A DNA stretch of 64,000 nucleotides. Source: Falsiroseomonas sp051433195 (GTDB taxonomy: Bacteria > Pseudomonadota > Alphaproteobacteria > Acetobacterales > Acetobacteraceae). Below are positions 8,276 to 16,346 of the stretch, in pieces. The stretch lies in contig NZ_JBHMFT010000002.1 of assembly GCF_051433195.1 (NCBI RefSeq), positions 310,001 through 374,000 of the forward strand. The letters are read 5' to 3'. Each line of letters starts with the position of its first letter. Positions within the stretch are counted from its first letter, which is position 1. Below the pieces are notes generated by a model, which worked only from the letters and a program-made list of their open reading frames with translations, searched no databases and was not told where the DNA came from. The position numbers and the translations under genes are program-made.

Positions 8276-9241
8276 ATGCCCGCCAGCCACCGCATCGCCG
8301 CCACCCCCGAAACCATCCGCTGGGGGGCCTTCGACGCCAGCTTCGCCCCGGTCGCGACCATCGCCAGCGGCGACCTGGTGGTGCTGGAATGCGTCTCCGG
8401 CGCGCCGGAGGTGATGCCGCCGGCCGAATCCGGCCTGGTGCCGCCGCCGGCGCTCGCCGCGATCCACGCCGCGAAGCCGCCGCGCCTCGGCCCGCACATC
8501 CTGACCGGCCCGGTGGCGGTGCAGGGCGCCGAGCCGGGCGATGCGATCCGCATCGATATCGAGCAGATCGAGTTGGGCTGCGACTGGGGCTTCTGCGGGT
8601 TTCGCCCGCTCGGCGGCACGCTGCCGGAGGATTTTCCCTATGCCCGCATGCTGCACATCCCGGTGGATCGGGCGGCGATGACCGGGCGGGTGCCGGTGGG
8701 GCCGGGGGTGACGCTGCCGCTGAGCCCGTTCTTCGGCGTCATGGCCCTGGCCCCGCCGCGCGAATGGGGCGCGATCAGCACCAAGGAACCGCGCGCGCAT
8801 GGCGGCAATCTGGACAACAAGGAACTCACCGCCGGCACCACGCTGTGGCTCCCGGTGCATGTCGCGGGCGGCAATTTCTCGGCCGGCGACGGCCATGGCG
8901 TGCAGGGCGACGGCGAGGTCTGCATCAACGCGCTGGAGATGTGCCTGACCGGCCATTTCCGCCTGACCCTGGAGAAGGGCGGCGGCGCCAAGGACCCGGC
9001 GCTGCGCTTCCCGCGCGCCGAGACGAAGACGCATTATGTTTCCATGGGCCTGAACGAGGATCTCGACCTCGCCATGAAGCAGGCGCTGCGGGAGATGATC
9101 GGCTTCATCGTGGCGCGGATGAACGTCTCCGCCGCCGACGCCTACCAGTTGTGCTCGCTGGCCGTCGATTTCCGCGTGACGCAGACGGTGAACGGGGAAA
9201 AGGGGGTGCACGGGATGCTGAAGAAGGGGCTGTTCTTCTGA
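8276..9241 (+). CDS. Acetamidase/formamidase family protein
   Basis: 321-residue cytoplasmic hydrolase of the FmdA/AmdA family, which hydrolyses formamide or acetamide to ammonia and the acid. Conserved segments include GPHILTGPVAV, GGNLDNKELTAGTTLWLPV (split by the family's metal-site Asp) and GDGHGVQGDGEVC, followed by a carboxy-terminal helical region near YQLCSLAVDFRVTQ. The length fits short bacterial members. GAGG sits upstream of ATG 8276; an in-frame ATG at 8240 looks too far upstream. Substrate is not determinable from sequence. Confidence 0.85.
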   Translation: MPASHRIAATPETIRWGAFDASFAPVATIASGDLVVLECVSGAPEVMPPAESGLVPPPALAAIHAAKPPRLGPHILTGPVAVQGAEPGDAIRIDIEQIELGCDWGFCGFRPLGGTLPEDFPYARMLHIPVDRAAMTGRVPVGPGVTLPLSPFFGVMALAPPREWGAISTKEPRAHGGNLDNKELTAGTTLWLPVHVAGGNFSAGDGHGVQGDGEVCINALEMCLTGHFRLTLEKGGGAKDPALRFPRAETKTHYVSMGLNEDLDLAMKQALREMIGFIVARMNVSAADAYQLCSLAVDFRVTQTVNGEKGVHGMLKKGLFF

Positions 9242-9271
9242 ATATTGTGTAACCGGGTTCGCCGCCGATCC

Positions 9272-9276
9272 GACTC
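9272..9276. promoter_or_regulatory. GANTC (CcrM methylation) site upstream of gcrA
   Basis: GACTC lies about 100 bases upstream of the gcrA start, inside the gene's promoter region. In Caulobacter, CcrM methylates GANTC sites, and GcrA acts at methylated promoters. A single site could also occur by chance. Confidence 0.35.
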
Positions 9277-9376
9277 TGTCCACAGAAATCCGCAGCGTTG
9301 AGCGTTCTACAACTTGTGGGCCCCTGCCGCGTTGGCCTACCGTATGTGGTGTCAGCCGCGGGTTTGGAGAGAGCGC

Positions 9377-9883
9377 ATGGATTGGACGGCGGAGGCCATC
9401 GAGCGGCTTCGGGCGCTCTGGGCGGAGGGTCATTCGACGGCCGAGATCGGTCGCCGGATGGGCATCTCGAAGAACGCCGTGGTCGGCAAGGCGCACCGCC
9501 TGACCCTGCCGGCCCGCCCCAGCCCGATCCGCCGCGAGGCCCTGGGCGGCACGATGCAACCCGTGCGTGCGGTGGCCCGCAGCAGCACGCCCGCCCCGCA
9601 GGCGCCGACGGTCAACGCCGCGCCGGCCCCCTCGGCCGCGCCGGCGACCCGGCCGGCCAGCGTGGCGCAGCGGCCGGCGGCCGCGGCGTCGCCGCCGCCT
9701 TCCGTGGTCCGCGCCTTCCCGCGCTTCGGCGCCGCGCGCAGCTGCTGCTGGCCGATCGGGGAGCCTGGCACGCCGGATTTCCGCTTCTGCTCGGCCGAGG
9801 CGACCTCCGGCAAGCCCTACTGCACGCAGCACGCCGCGGTCGCCTATGTGAAGGCCCGCGACCGGCGCGAGGACGCGGCCTGA
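9377..9883 (+). CDS. gcrA: GcrA family cell-cycle regulator
   Basis: 168-residue DNA-binding regulator found in alphaproteobacteria. GcrA binds sigma-70 RNA polymerase and stimulates promoters carrying methylated GANTC. The amino-terminal HTH is clear (MDWTAEAIERLRALW, then SKNAVVGKAHRL, residues 1-45). A long Ala/Pro linker follows, and the carboxy-terminal module has paired Cys and His (CCWPIGEPGTPDFRFC, CTQH). ATG 9377 follows GGAGAGAG. The gene stands alone between a hydrolase and a transporter. Confidence 0.93.
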   Translation: MDWTAEAIERLRALWAEGHSTAEIGRRMGISKNAVVGKAHRLTLPARPSPIRREALGGTMQPVRAVARSSTPAPQAPTVNAAPAPSAAPATRPASVAQRPAAAASPPPSVVRAFPRFGAARSCCWPIGEPGTPDFRFCSAEATSGKPYCTQHAAVAYVKARDRREDAA

Positions 9884-9900
9884 TCCCACGCTGACCGCTG

Positions 9901-9924
9901 CCCCGCCCGCCAAGCGGGGCGGGG
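9901..9924 (+). terminator. Candidate terminator after gcrA
   Basis: The arms CCCCGCC and GGCGGGG enclose a 10-base loop 17 bases past the gcrA stop. It has no T tract. It resembles the other GC palindromes scattered between genes in this window. Confidence 0.35.
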
Positions 9925-9975
9925 GTGCGCCGGTGATGGTTGGAGCAGGCGATCCGTGCTGGCATAGGAACGGTC

Positions 9976-10848
9976 ATGTCGCGATCGCTCCAGGGTGTGC
10001 TGATCCAGCTCGTCGCCCTGGCGCTGTTCGTCGCCATGGATGCGCTGCTGAAGGTGCTGGTGGCCAGCCACGCGGTGCCGCAGCTGATGTTCGTGCGCTT
10101 CGTGTTCCACACCATCCTGGTGATGGGCGCGCTGCGGCTGATCACCGGAAAGGTGCCGTTCCGCAGCCGCGCGCCCTGGCTGCAGACCCTGCGCAGCCTG
10201 TCGCTCGCCACCGCCAATGCGGCGCTCTCGGTCGCGCTGATCCACATTCCACTGGCCGACGCGACCGCGGTGGCCTTCGCGGCGCCGGTGCTGACCGTGG
10301 CGCTGGCGGCGCTGTGGCTGGGGGAGAAGGTCTCGCCGCGGCGCTGGGTCGGCGTCGGCATCGGCTTCGTCGGCGTGCTGGTGGCGCTGCGCCCGCCCTT
10401 CCTGACCGGGGAGGCGCTGCACTGGGCCATGCTGCTGCCGCTGGTCACCGCCGCGGCCAACACCGTCTACCAGCTGCTGACCCGCAAGCTGGCGGCGGTG
10501 GACGATCCGCACACGACCTTCGTCCACACCTCCATCGCCGCGGCGGTGGTCACCGGCCTGGTGCAGCCCTTCGTCTGGGTGACGCCGGGGGCCTGGGACT
10601 GGCCGCTGTTCGCCGCCCTCGGGCTGCTGGGTGGCGCCGGGCACTGCCTGCTGGTGCTGGCCTTCGCCCGCGCGCCGGCCTCCGTGCTGGCGCCGATGTC
10701 CTACACCCAGCTGCTGTGGGCCGGGCTGGCGGGGGTGCTGGTGTTCGGCGACTGGCCGGATGGCTGGACCCTGCTCGGCGCCGGCATCATCGCGGCGGGT
10801 GGTGTCCTGGTGGCGATACCCGAGCGCCGGAGGGACCCGGCGCCTTGA
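9976..10848 (+). CDS. DMT superfamily permease (EamA domains)
   Basis: 290-residue inner-membrane protein with ten predicted helices formed by two EamA repeats (about residues 5-138 and 150-282). The repeat-end motif is visible as PLADATAVAFAAPVLTVALA in the first half and APASVLAPMSYTQLLWAGL in the second. Family members export metabolites or drugs; the substrate cannot be read here. ATG 9976 is chosen for the AGGAAC site upstream. Neighbours give no clue to function. Confidence 0.85.
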   Translation: MSRSLQGVLIQLVALALFVAMDALLKVLVASHAVPQLMFVRFVFHTILVMGALRLITGKVPFRSRAPWLQTLRSLSLATANAALSVALIHIPLADATAVAFAAPVLTVALAALWLGEKVSPRRWVGVGIGFVGVLVALRPPFLTGEALHWAMLLPLVTAAANTVYQLLTRKLAAVDDPHTTFVHTSIAAAVVTGLVQPFVWVTPGAWDWPLFAALGLLGGAGHCLLVLAFARAPASVLAPMSYTQLLWAGLAGVLVFGDWPDGWTLLGAGIIAAGGVLVAIPERRRDPAP

Positions 10849-11010
10849 GACGGGCGGGGTGAAACTCGTTGGCATGACAGTCGGATTGCGGTCTCGTGAT
10901 GCCGGCGAGGCCATACGGCGGCGCCCGCGCGACGTTCAACCGCATCAAGACGCTTGCCTAAACCGCCTTATAGGGACTAGCCCCATCCGCACCTCTGCAA
11001 GTGGCCCGGC

Positions 11011-11703
11011 ATGACGATCAGAACCGACGCTCCCGACCGTGACCATCCCCGCGCGGCGCTCGATGCCGCCGGCGTCCGGGACGCCTACCGGCGCTGGGCC
11101 GGCGTGTATGACGCGGTGTTCGGCGGCGTCTCCGCCTTCGGCCGCCGACGGGCGGTGGCGGAGGTGAACCGGCTGCCCGGCACCCGCGTGCTGGAAGTCG
11201 GCGTCGGCACCGGCCTCGCCCTGCCGCGCTACCGCGGCGACAAGCGCGTGGTCGGCATCGACCTGTCGCGGGAGATGCTCGAGAAGGCGGCGGAGCGGGT
11301 GCGGGAGGAACGGCTGGGCCAGGTCGTCGGCCTGGCCGAGATGGATGCCGAGAAGATGGCCTTCGCCGATGGCGCCTTCGACATCGCCGTCGCCATGTTC
11401 ACCGCCAGCGTGGTGCCGGACGCCAAGCGCCTGTACGGCGAGATGTCGCGCGTGGTGCGGCCCGGCGGGCATTTGCTTTTCGTGAACCACTTCGCCGCCG
11501 AGGACGGGCCCCGCTGGTGGGTGGAGCGCGCCATGGCGCCGCTGTCCCGCCTGCTCGGCTGGCACCCGGATTTCGCGCTGCGCGACCTGCTGGACCCGGA
11601 GCGGGTGCAGGTCGAGGCGATGGAGCCCTGCAAGCCGGGCGGCCTGTTCACCCTGGTGCGGGTGCGGAACCAGCCGGCGCCGGTGCTGGCGGCGGCGGCC
11701 TGA
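11011..11703 (+). CDS. pmtA: Phosphatidylethanolamine N-methyltransferase (PmtA-like)
   Basis: 230-residue class I SAM-dependent methyltransferase resembling the Rhodobacter-type PmtA that methylates phosphatidylethanolamine to phosphatidylcholine at the inner membrane. The order is YRRWAGVYD, then motif I LEVGVGTGLALP (residues 61-72), VVGIDLSREML, MDAEKMAF and VVRPGGHLLFVNH. An amphipathic amino-terminal helix is typical. The ribosome binding site is weak, but ATG 11011 begins the conserved region. Ubiquinone or demethylmenaquinone methyltransferases are the main alternative, but the VNHF segment favours PmtA. Confidence 0.75.
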   Translation: MTIRTDAPDRDHPRAALDAAGVRDAYRRWAGVYDAVFGGVSAFGRRRAVAEVNRLPGTRVLEVGVGTGLALPRYRGDKRVVGIDLSREMLEKAAERVREERLGQVVGLAEMDAEKMAFADGAFDIAVAMFTASVVPDAKRLYGEMSRVVRPGGHLLFVNHFAAEDGPRWWVERAMAPLSRLLGWHPDFALRDLLDPERVQVEAMEPCKPGGLFTLVRVRNQPAPVLAAAA

Positions 11704-11964
11704 GCGCAAGGTCCGCCCCGCGCGGCTGACATGGGTGTCATCGGGGAAAATCCTTAACCTTCCCAACGGTGCACGCGTTTCCGCCTTGCGGAATGGAAGT
11801 GTCACGTCACTTGTGCGGTGCGGGACGCGCCACTATGGTCCGCTCGCAGTGCGACCTGCCGCGGCGGCGGTGCAACGGGCGCGCAGATGGCCTCCGGCGG
11901 GTGACCACCGGGTGGTCCGACAGCAGTTTCAGCGTGCGACGCGACGCGCTGGCGGGATGACAGG
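11704..11964 (+). promoter_or_regulatory. Upstream region of the cytochrome oxidase operon with three palindromes
   Basis: No gene is supported in these 261 bases. Three inverted repeats lie within 90 bases: TGACA/TGTCA with a 4-base spacer (11727-11740), TTCCGC/GCGGAA with a 3-base spacer (11779-11793), and AAGTG/CACTT with a 6-base spacer (11797-11812). They may bind regulators of oxidase expression, but none matches an FNR or CRP consensus well. Confidence 0.35.
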
Positions 11965-12903
11965 ATGCAGCACGTGATCGGTGCGATACGGGGAATGACA
12001 GGCCGCTTCGCCGGCCTGCTCGGGCTGGCGCTTCTGGCGGGCGGGCTTGCGGCCCTCGGGCCGATGGGCGTGGCCCTGGCGCAGGAGGCCATGGTGGGTG
12101 CGCCGGTCCCCTGGGGCATCGGGCTGCAGGCTTCCGGCGGGCCGATCAAGGACGCGATCTCCTCCTTCAACAGCCTGGTGTTCTGGATCATCGTGGCGAT
12201 CACGATCTTCGTGTTCCTGCTGCTGGTCTACGTGGTGTGGAAGTTCCGGGCGGAGGTGAACCCGAACCCGTCCCGCACCAGCCACAACACCACGCTGGAG
12301 ATCGCCTGGACGGTGGTGCCGGTGCTGATCCTGGTGATCATCGCCATCCCGTCCTTCCGCCTGATCTACTACCAGGACCGGACGGTGGATGCGGACATCA
12401 CGGTCAACGTCCAGGGCCGGCAGTGGTACTGGCACTATGGCTACCCCGACAACGGCAACTTCACCTTCGACAGCTACCCGGTCCAGAACGAGGACCTCCA
12501 GGCCGGCCAGATGCGGAACCTGGAAGTGGACAACCCGCTGGTCATTCCGGTCGGGGCCAATGTCCGCATCCTGAGCACCGGCCAGGACGTGATCCATTCC
12601 TTCTTCGTCCCCTCGCTCGGCGTGCAGCGCTATTCCATCCCGGGCCGGACGCTGGAGACGTGGATGCGCGCCGACCGCCCCGGCACCTTCTACGGCCAGT
12701 GCAACCAGATCTGCGGTGTGAACCACTGGTTCATGCCGATCGTGGTCCGCGCCGTGCCGCAGGCGGAGTTCGATGCCTGGGCCGCGGAAGCGCAGACCCG
12801 CTTCGCCCAGGGCCTGCCGCCGGGTGCCCCGCGCGCGATCGCGGTGTCCCCTGGCGCCCCGGCCGAGCCCACCCAGATCAACGTCGCCGAGGTCCGCCGC
12901 TAG
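11965..12903 (+). CDS. coxB: Cytochrome c oxidase subunit II
   Basis: 312-residue precursor of the CuA-bearing subunit of the aa3 oxidase. A signal peptide covers about residues 12-40. Two membrane helices (68-92, 112-133) anchor a periplasmic cupredoxin domain. CuA ligands are His211, Cys246, Cys250, His254 and Met257; the residue between the cysteines whose backbone carbonyl binds copper is Gln248 where Glu is usual. The QWYWHYGYP aromatic segment for electron entry is present. It heads an eight-gene oxidase operon. ATG 11995 is an alternative start with a nearer GGGG. Confidence 0.95.
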   Translation: MQHVIGAIRGMTGRFAGLLGLALLAGGLAALGPMGVALAQEAMVGAPVPWGIGLQASGGPIKDAISSFNSLVFWIIVAITIFVFLLLVYVVWKFRAEVNPNPSRTSHNTTLEIAWTVVPVLILVIIAIPSFRLIYYQDRTVDADITVNVQGRQWYWHYGYPDNGNFTFDSYPVQNEDLQAGQMRNLEVDNPLVIPVGANVRILSTGQDVIHSFFVPSLGVQRYSIPGRTLETWMRADRPGTFYGQCNQICGVNHWFMPIVVRAVPQAEFDAWAAEAQTRFAQGLPPGAPRAIAVSPGAPAEPTQINVAEVRR

Positions 12904-12939
12904 GCGGCCCCGAAGCCAACATCAGAAGCGGATAATCCG

Positions 12940-14532
12940 ATGGCGACCGCGGCACACGCACATGACGACCACCACGACCACAAGCCGAACTTCGTGAACC
13001 GGTGGCTGTTCTCCACCAATCACAAGGACATCGGCACCCTCTACATCGCCTTCTCGCTGGTGGCCGCGATCGTCGGCATCGGCCTGTCGCTGCTGATGCG
13101 GATCGAGCTGCAGCAGCCCGGCATGCAGATCTTCGCCGACGGCCAGATGTGGAACGCCTACGTCTCCGCCCACGGGCTGATCATGGTGTTCTTCGTCATC
13201 ATGCCGGCGCTGATCGGTGGCTTCGGCAACTGGTTCGTGCCGCTGATGATCGGCGCGCCGGACATGGCCTTCCCGCGCATGAACAACATCAGCTTCTGGC
13301 TGCTGGTGCCGGCCTTCCTGCTGCTGGGCGCTTCGCTGTTCGTCGGCGGCGGCGCGGGCGCGGGGTGGACGATCTATCCGCCGCTGTCGGATGACACCTA
13401 CCAGACCGGCCCGGCGATGGACCTGGCACTGTTCGGCCTGCATCTGGCCGGTGCGTCGTCCATCCTCGGCGCGGCGAACTTCATCACCACCATCTTCAAC
13501 ATGCGCGCGCCGGGCATGACGCTGCACAAGATGCCGCTGTTCGTCTGGTCCATGCTGGTCACCGCCTTCCTGCTGCTGCTGGCGGTGCCGGTGCTGGCGG
13601 GCGCGATCACCATGCTGATCACCGACCGCAACTTCGGCACGGCCTTCTTCGACCCGGCCGGCGGTGGCGACCCGGTGCTGTTCCAGCACCTGTTCTGGTT
13701 CTTCGGCCACCCCGAAGTCTACATCATGATCCTGCCAGCCTTCGGCATCGTCAGCCACGTCATCAGCACCTTCTCGCGCAAGCCGATCTTCGGCTACCTC
13801 GGCATGGCCTATGCGATGGTCGCGATCGGCGTGGTCGGCTTCATCGTGTGGGCGCACCACATGTTCACCTCGGGCATCGACGTGGACACGCGGGCCTACT
13901 TCATGGCGGCCACCATGGTCATCGCGGTGCCGACCGGCATCAAGATCTTCTCCTGGATCGCCACCATGTGGGGCGGTTCGCTGAAGCTGGATACGCCGAT
14001 GCTGTTCGCCATCGGCTTCATCTTCCTGTTCACCGTCGGCGGCGTCACCGGCGTGGTGCTGGCCAATGCCGGCATCACCCAGATCCTTCACAACACCTAC
14101 TATGTGGTGGCGCACTTCCATTACGTGCTGTCGCTCGGCGCGGTGTACGGCATCTACTGCGGCATCTACTACTGGCTCGGAAAGATGTCCGGCCGCCAGT
14201 ATCCGGAGCGCCTCGGCAAGATCCATTTCTGGCTGACCTTCGTCGGCGTGAACCTGACCTTCTTCCCGATGCACTTCCTGGGCAACCAGGGCATGCCGCG
14301 CCGGTACCCGGATTATCCGGACGCCTTTGCGGGCTGGAACCTGGTGGTCTCCATCGGGTCCTACATCTCGGTCGCCGCCTTCCTGATGTTCTTCTACGTG
14401 CTGTACGTGACCTTCACGCGCGGCGCGAAGGTGGCGGCGAATCCGTGGGGCGAGGGTGCGACGACGCTGGAATGGCAGGTCAGCAGCCCGCCGCCCTTCC
14501 ACTCCTTCGACGAACTGCCCCGCATCAAGTAA
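12940..14532 (+). CDS. ctaD: Cytochrome c oxidase subunit I
   Basis: 530-residue, 12-helix catalytic subunit that reduces O2 and pumps protons. Haem a ligands are His78 and His394; haem a3 is His392. The CuB site is His257 with the cross-linked Tyr261 (GHPEVY) plus His306 and His307. Glu259 ends the D-channel that begins near Asp108, and Lys335 (PTGIKIFSW) marks the K-channel. This is therefore an A1-type haem-copper oxidase. It starts 36 bases after coxB. Confidence 0.97.
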   Translation: MATAAHAHDDHHDHKPNFVNRWLFSTNHKDIGTLYIAFSLVAAIVGIGLSLLMRIELQQPGMQIFADGQMWNAYVSAHGLIMVFFVIMPALIGGFGNWFVPLMIGAPDMAFPRMNNISFWLLVPAFLLLGASLFVGGGAGAGWTIYPPLSDDTYQTGPAMDLALFGLHLAGASSILGAANFITTIFNMRAPGMTLHKMPLFVWSMLVTAFLLLLAVPVLAGAITMLITDRNFGTAFFDPAGGGDPVLFQHLFWFFGHPEVYIMILPAFGIVSHVISTFSRKPIFGYLGMAYAMVAIGVVGFIVWAHHMFTSGIDVDTRAYFMAATMVIAVPTGIKIFSWIATMWGGSLKLDTPMLFAIGFIFLFTVGGVTGVVLANAGITQILHNTYYVVAHFHYVLSLGAVYGIYCGIYYWLGKMSGRQYPERLGKIHFWLTFVGVNLTFFPMHFLGNQGMPRRYPDYPDAFAGWNLVVSIGSYISVAAFLMFFYVLYVTFTRGAKVAANPWGEGATTLEWQVSSPPPFHSFDELPRIK

Positions 14533-14551
14533 CCGGATCAAGTCAAGCCTG

Positions 14552-15481
14552 ATGAGCAGCACGACCCTTCCCACCACGGACACCGGCAGCGACCTTTCCG
14601 AGGTTCGCGACTGGGTCGCGCTGCTCAAGCCGCGGGTGCTGACGCTGGTGGTGTTCACCGGGCTGGTCGGGCTGCTGGTGGCGCCGGGTTCCATCCATCC
14701 GGTGCTGGGGCTGACGGCCGTGCTGTGCATCACCCTCGGCGCCGGGGCCGCCGGTGCGCTGAACATGTGGTACGACCGGGATATCGACGCGCTGATGCGC
14801 CGTACGGCGCGGCGGCCCATCCCGGCCGGGCGCATCGCGCCGAATGCGGCGCTGGGCTTCGGCATCGTGCTCGCCGTGGCCAGCGTCGCCATCATGGGGC
14901 TGGCGACGAACTGGGTGGCGGCCGCCTGGCTCGCCTTCTCCATCCTGTTCTATGTCGTGGTCTACACGGCCTGGCTGAAGCGCCGGACCAGCCAGAACAT
15001 CGTCATCGGCGGCGCCGCCGGCGCCTTCCCGCCGATCATCGGCTGGGCCGCGGTGACCGGCGACGTCACGCTGGTGCCGTGGCTGCTGTTCGCCATCGTC
15101 TTCGCCTGGACGCCGCCGCATTTCTGGGCGCTGGCGCTGTGGGCGCATGGCGACTACGCCCGCGCCGGCGTGCCGATGCTGCCGGTGGTGGCTGGCGCGC
15201 GGGAGACGCGGCGACAGATCTTCATCTATACCGTGGTGCTGGCACTGGCCGGGCTTTCGCCCTGGGCGGTGGGCTTCGCAGGGCCGCTCTACGCGGCGGT
15301 GGCGACCGTGCTCGGCGGGATGTTCCTGTACCACGCCGTCCGTACGCTGCGGGAGGCGCAGGACGAGACCGGGCGCAGCCTGGTGCAGGATGCCGCGGCA
15401 CGGCGCACCTTTGCCTTCTCCCTGATGTATCTGTTCGTGCTGTTCGGCGCGCTCGCCGTCGACGTCCTCGCCTTCCGATGA
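14552..15481 (+). CDS. ctaB: Protoheme IX farnesyltransferase (heme O synthase)
   Basis: 309-residue UbiA-type membrane prenyltransferase that adds a farnesyl group to protoheme, the first step to haem a for the oxidase encoded beside it. Both Asp-rich motifs are present: NMWYDRDIDALM near residue 71 and DYARAGVPMLP near 205, with WTPPHFWALALW just before the second. Eight or nine helices are expected. The frame is open further upstream, but ATG 14552 gives the family start (about 300 residues). Confidence 0.95.
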   Translation: MSSTTLPTTDTGSDLSEVRDWVALLKPRVLTLVVFTGLVGLLVAPGSIHPVLGLTAVLCITLGAGAAGALNMWYDRDIDALMRRTARRPIPAGRIAPNAALGFGIVLAVASVAIMGLATNWVAAAWLAFSILFYVVVYTAWLKRRTSQNIVIGGAAGAFPPIIGWAAVTGDVTLVPWLLFAIVFAWTPPHFWALALWAHGDYARAGVPMLPVVAGARETRRQIFIYTVVLALAGLSPWAVGFAGPLYAAVATVLGGMFLYHAVRTLREAQDETGRSLVQDAAARRTFAFSLMYLFVLFGALAVDVLAFR

Positions 15482-15606
15482 CGCCCGAGGAACGCACCGC
15501 CTTCGAGAAGCGTCGCCGCGGCCGCAACTGGGCCATGCTGGCCGCGCTGCTGGCCCTCGTCGTGCTGTTCTACTTCATCGCAACCGCGAAGCTGCTGGGA
15601 GCCTGA
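15478..15606 (+). CDS. Small CoxF-like oxidase assembly protein
   Basis: 42-residue protein whose ATG overlaps the ctaB stop (ATGA). A charged amino end (EERTAFEKRRRGRN) precedes one membrane helix (about residues 18-38). In many alphaproteobacteria a small protein of this pattern, sometimes named CoxF, sits between ctaB and ctaG. Its exact role is not established. Position and topology support it as a real gene despite its size. Confidence 0.75.
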   Translation: MTPEERTAFEKRRRGRNWAMLAALLALVVLFYFIATAKLLGA

Positions 15607-15609
15607 ACC

Positions 15610-16227
15610 GTGGACGCCGCGCGCAAGCAGCAGATGGAACGCCGCAACCGCCGCACCGTGCTGGCGGCCTTCACCGGCGTCGCCGGAATGGTCGGCGTCA
15701 GCTTCGCCGCGGTGCCGCTGTACGACCTGTTCTGCCGCGTCACCGGCTTCAACGGCACGCCGATGATCGGCGGCGCGGCGGCGCCGGGTGCCGGCGAGCA
15801 GGTGATCACCGTGCGCTTCAACGCCAACACCCAGCCCGACCTGCCCTGGCGCTTCACGCCGACGGCGCCGAGCCTGCGGCTGCGGGTGGGGGAGGAGGGC
15901 GTCGCCTTCTACAGCGCGACCAGCACCGGCGAGCGTCCCTCCACCGGCATCTCGACCTACAACGTCACCCCGGAAGTCGTCGGCAAGTATTTCCAGAAGA
16001 CCGCCTGTTTCTGCTTCGAGGAACAGACCCTGGCGCCGGGCCAGCAGGTCGACATGCCGCTGGCCTTCTGGATCGACCCCGCCATCGCGCAGGACCCCAA
16101 CACGCGCGACATCCGCACCATCACCGTCAGCTACACCTTCTTCCGCAGCCTGAAGGATGCCGAGCGCGCCGGCGCCCTGGCCTCCGCCGGGCCGCATGTC
16201 GGCCGCCGGCCGAGCCAGACGCAATGA
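15610..16227 (+). CDS. ctaG: Cytochrome c oxidase assembly protein CtaG/Cox11
   Basis: 205-residue membrane-anchored copper chaperone that delivers copper to the CuB site of subunit I. One helix (about residues 17-37) leads into an immunoglobulin-like periplasmic domain with the copper-binding CFCFEEQ motif near residue 133 and TVSYTFF near the end. It begins with GTG 4 bases after the coxF-like gene. Its stop lies in a 13-base direct repeat (CCAGACGCAATGA, 16215-16227 and 16241-16253), so the 3' end has a short tandem duplication. Confidence 0.93.
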   Translation: MDAARKQQMERRNRRTVLAAFTGVAGMVGVSFAAVPLYDLFCRVTGFNGTPMIGGAAAPGAGEQVITVRFNANTQPDLPWRFTPTAPSLRLRVGEEGVAFYSATSTGERPSTGISTYNVTPEVVGKYFQKTACFCFEEQTLAPGQQVDMPLAFWIDPAIAQDPNTRDIRTITVSYTFFRSLKDAERAGALASAGPHVGRRPSQTQ

Positions 16228-16346
16228 TCGCCATGCGTCACCAGACGCAATGACCACCCGCCTGCCTTGAAGGCCGCAGGGTTTTCAGGATTGATGCCCG
16301 CCGGCCGGACGGCCCCCGATCGAGACCAGTGAGACCAGGACGACCC

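Noticed and set aside
11727..11740. FNR/FixK box before coxB
   Set aside because: TGACA-4-TGTCA has the wrong arm sequence and register for TTGAT-4-ATCAA, so the regulator is left unnamed.
12922..14943. 673-codon minus-strand frame opposite ctaD
   Set aside because: Antisense shadow of a strongly conserved oxidase gene; composition is low-complexity and no motif is present.
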